Positions 5,856 through 7,219 of a DNA stretch of 7,219 bases are shown here, one piece after another. Below the pieces are notes generated by a model, which saw only the letters and a list, made by a program, of their open reading frames with translations, was not told the DNA's origin and searched no databases. Within the stretch, counting starts at the first letter, position 1; the number at the start of each line of letters is the position of its first letter. The position numbers and the translations under genes are program-made. Source of the stretch: JACMNW01 sp031402355 (lineage in GTDB: Bacteria > Pseudomonadota > Alphaproteobacteria > Rhodobacterales > Rhodobacteraceae); the NCBI GenBank assembly GCA_031402355.1, contig JANNSG010000058.1, forward strand, positions 1 through 7,219, given 5' to 3'.

Positions 5856-6932
5856 ATGACCCAGTTTCCGGTACTTGATCCAGCTTTTCTGCCAGAACGC
5901 CTGGCCGCGCCAAAGGGTAAAGTCCGGCTGCTGATCGACACTGATGCGGCCAATGAGATTGACGATCAGTACGCTATCGCCTGGGCATTGTTGACCCCCG
6001 AGCGGATGACGGTCGAGGCGGTGACGGCAGAACCCTTTTCCTTTGCCCATCACATCCCCGGACTTAAAGCTGCCGAACGAGCGATGCTGTCGTGTTCAGA
6101 TCATGCAGAACACCTCGTAGGGGGCTTCCAGGGGTGGCTTTCGCGGCTGCACGCGTAAGGGCGACAGGTTGACGACCTGGCCCTTGTCGGGCCCTCCGAG
6201 GGAATGGAGATGAGCTTTCAAGAGATCCTGCAGGTCTACGACAAATGCGGAATTGCGACGGGTGGGCGCGTGTATCGCGGCGCGGATCGCTACATGACTG
6301 ACCCCGAAAAACCAGTCATGTCGGAGGCCGTCACGGCGATCATCGACCTTGCCAAGTCTGGCGATGGGCCACTTTACATCGCGGCCATGGGCTGCGTGAC
6401 CAACATTGCAGCGGCTTTGCTGACAGCACCCGAGATCATCCGCGACGTCGTGGTGATCTGGACCTCGGCGTATCCGTCGCATGCGCCCCATTCCGTGCGC
6501 CCTTCCCTGAACCTTGTGCAGGATGTGGCGTCAGCGCGGGTGCTGTTCGATTGCGGCGTGCCGCTGGTCTATCTGCCGGGCTATCATGTTGGGACGCAGC
6601 TGAAGATTTCGCTGCCAGAAATGGCCGAGCATGTGAAAGGACGCGGTGCAATTGGCGACTACCTGAACCACCTTTACACGCATAACCCCCTGCACCACAT
6701 GTTTGCGCTGTCCGACACTGATCGGCGCACCTGGGTCATCTGGGGCATGATTTGCATCGCGTGGCTAGTGAACCCCGATTGGGTGCCTACAGTCCTGACC
6801 ACGTCACCGGTTCTGACCGAGGACCTTTACTGGCGCAAAGACCCTGACCGGCATCTGATCCGCGAGGCGCATGACGTGCAGCGCGACGAGATCTTCCTGC
6901 ATTTCTACGACAAGCTGGCTTCGCTCAGCTGA
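5856..6932 (+). pseudogene. Nucleoside hydrolase (IunH-type), interrupted by an in-frame TAA
   Basis: One frame runs from ATG 5856 to TGA 6930-6932 and is broken only by TAA at 6156-6158 (codon 101). Both sides belong to a nucleoside hydrolase family protein, which splits N-ribosyl bonds of nucleosides. The first part has the ribose/Ca2+-binding motif IDTDAANEIDDQYAIAWAL (~27-45) and EPFSFAHH. The second has GRQVDDLALVGPSEG directly after the stop, then MSFQEIL, AMGCVTNIAAALL, WTSAYPSHAP, NLVQDV, LPGYHVG and NPDWVP. The residue before MICIAWLV (codon 297, GGC 6744-6746) is Gly where I expect the conserved calcium-binding Asp (VIWD). Each change is one transition away: CAA to TAA and GAC to GGC. 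GAGGGA (6198-6203) before ATG 6210 could allow restart, but that product would lack the N-terminal Asp cluster. It starts 9 bp after the regulator. It is probably non-functional, unless the TAA is a sequencing error. Confidence 0.85.
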
Positions 6933-7079
6933 AGTCGGAGACATCCAGATGGTCCCGCATCGGACGTCGGGTAAGAGCCGTCATCCCGGTCCATGACCCG
7001 AACTCAGCCAAAACGGATGTACAGTTGCCGGGCACCAGAATGAAGTGATGCTCCAACCCATGCGCCATTACCGTGGCCA
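6925..7079 (-). pseudogene. 3' remnant of a gene truncated by an IS; possible sugar isomerase tail
   Basis: Read on the minus strand, bases 7079 down to 6925 give about 50 residues: ATVMAHGLEHHFILVPGN, CTSVLAEFGSWTGM and a tail ending HLDVSDFS, then TGA. The stretch HHFxLVxGxxxxxLxEF looks like the C-terminal end of fucose/arabinose-type sugar isomerases; I recall this pattern only loosely, so the family call is weak. The upstream end coincides with the IS boundary near 7080, so the rest of the gene is either displaced beyond the IS or lost. An ATG at 7080-7078 is created at the junction and is probably meaningless. It converges on the nucleoside hydrolase gene and overlaps its last 8 bases, which suggests an original tail-to-tail arrangement. 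Confidence 0.45.
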
Positions 7080-7219
7080 TGGACCTGTCGCGGTTCTGTT
7101 CCGGTCACGTGCTCATGTTAGGCGGCCTTGCGTTCGAATGCCACGGGGCTTTTCCAGCCCAAGGCTGAATGTCGGCGGGGCGGGTTGTAGAAGCCGTTGA
7201 TGTATTCGAAAATGGCGAC
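7080..7219 (-). mobile_element. 3' end of a second, different IS3-family element (partial)
   Basis: On the minus strand the transposase stops at 7120-7118, followed by about 38 bases ending ...GCGACAGGTCCA. IS3-family ends terminate in CA-3', so I place the boundary at 7080 (TGGACCTGTCGC on the plus strand). The other end and target duplication lie outside the window. The boundary coincides with the point where the minus-strand gene remnant loses its coding sequence. Confidence 0.6.
7118..7219 (-). CDS. IS3-family transposase (OrfB), C-terminal 33 residues
   Basis: The minus-strand frame enters from the right edge and ends at TAA (7120-7118). The 33 residues include VAIFEYINGFYN, then PPRRHSALGWKSPVAFERKAA. 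FYNPxRRHSALGWKSP is the characteristic end of IS3-family OrfB proteins. It lies after the catalytic Glu, so none of the DDE residues is in the window. Its sequence differs clearly from that of the left element (FCNHQRPHAAHGG), so the two elements are not copies of each other. Confidence 0.85.
   Translation of the reverse strand, partial: VAIFEYINGFYNPPRRHSALGWKSPVAFERKAA

Noticed and set aside
6096..6491. Minus-strand open frame across the TAA of the nucleoside hydrolase
   Set aside because: The plus-strand frame encodes clear family sequence on both sides of the stop, so the minus frame is incidental.
5856..6932. Frameshift or small insertion in the nucleoside hydrolase
   Set aside because: The distance from the TAA (ending 6158) to ATG 6204 is 45 bases, exactly 15 codons, and these codons read as family sequence. 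Only a nonsense codon separates the parts.
1..7219. Composite transposon carrying the operon
   Set aside because: The two transposase C-termini are clearly different in sequence, so the flanking elements are not a matched pair.
1..7219. CRISPR array, tRNA or rRNA
   Set aside because: I saw no regularly spaced repeats and no tRNA- or rRNA-like sequence on either strand.

Overview
The window is high-GC DNA (roughly 60%) with dense, overlapping genes. The IS3-type elements, regulator type and protein sequences suggest an alphaproteobacterium, probably Rhodobacteraceae/Roseobacter-like. That placement is an impression from codon use and protein style, not from a search. It reads as an accessory catabolic locus lying between two different insertion sequences.

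Layout: (1) Bases 1-220 are the 3' end of an IS3-family element on the plus strand: the transposase C-terminus and its terminal repeat. (2) Bases 221-436 are an AT-richer leader with several inverted repeats and the probable promoter/operator. (3) Bases 437-6932 hold six plus-strand genes in a tight series: a thiolase-like protein without the usual catalytic residues, a DUF35 zinc-ribbon/OB-fold partner, an AMP-forming acyl-CoA synthetase, an aldehyde dehydrogenase, a GntR/UTRA (HutC-type) repressor, and a nucleoside hydrolase family gene. Four of the five junctions overlap or are within about 10 bp, so co-transcription and translational coupling are likely. (4) Bases 6925-7079, minus strand, hold the last ~50 codons of another gene, possibly a fucose/arabinose-type sugar isomerase, cut off by the second IS. 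(5) Bases 7080-7219 are the end of a different IS3-family element on the minus strand.

The most interesting point is the first four genes taken together. The thiolase-like protein has Gly where the nucleophilic Cys should be, Ala where the His of the GHP motif should be, and a YDAY motif in place of NEAF/HDCF. With a DUF35 partner beside it, this resembles the Ltp2-DUF35 type of acyl-CoA retro-aldolase known from steroid side-chain degradation. An acyl-CoA ligase plus such an aldolase plus an aldehyde dehydrogenase would make a self-contained route: activate a beta-hydroxy acid, split it into a short acyl-CoA and an aldehyde, and oxidise the aldehyde. No hydratase or hydroxyacyl-CoA dehydrogenase is present or strictly needed. 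The substrate is unknown.

The last operon gene, the nucleoside hydrolase, appears dead or dying. An in-frame TAA at 6156-6158 interrupts an otherwise continuous 1077-bp frame, and a conserved Asp expected to bind the active-site calcium reads as Gly. With the truncated gene next to it, the right flank looks like a decaying region at an IS insertion.
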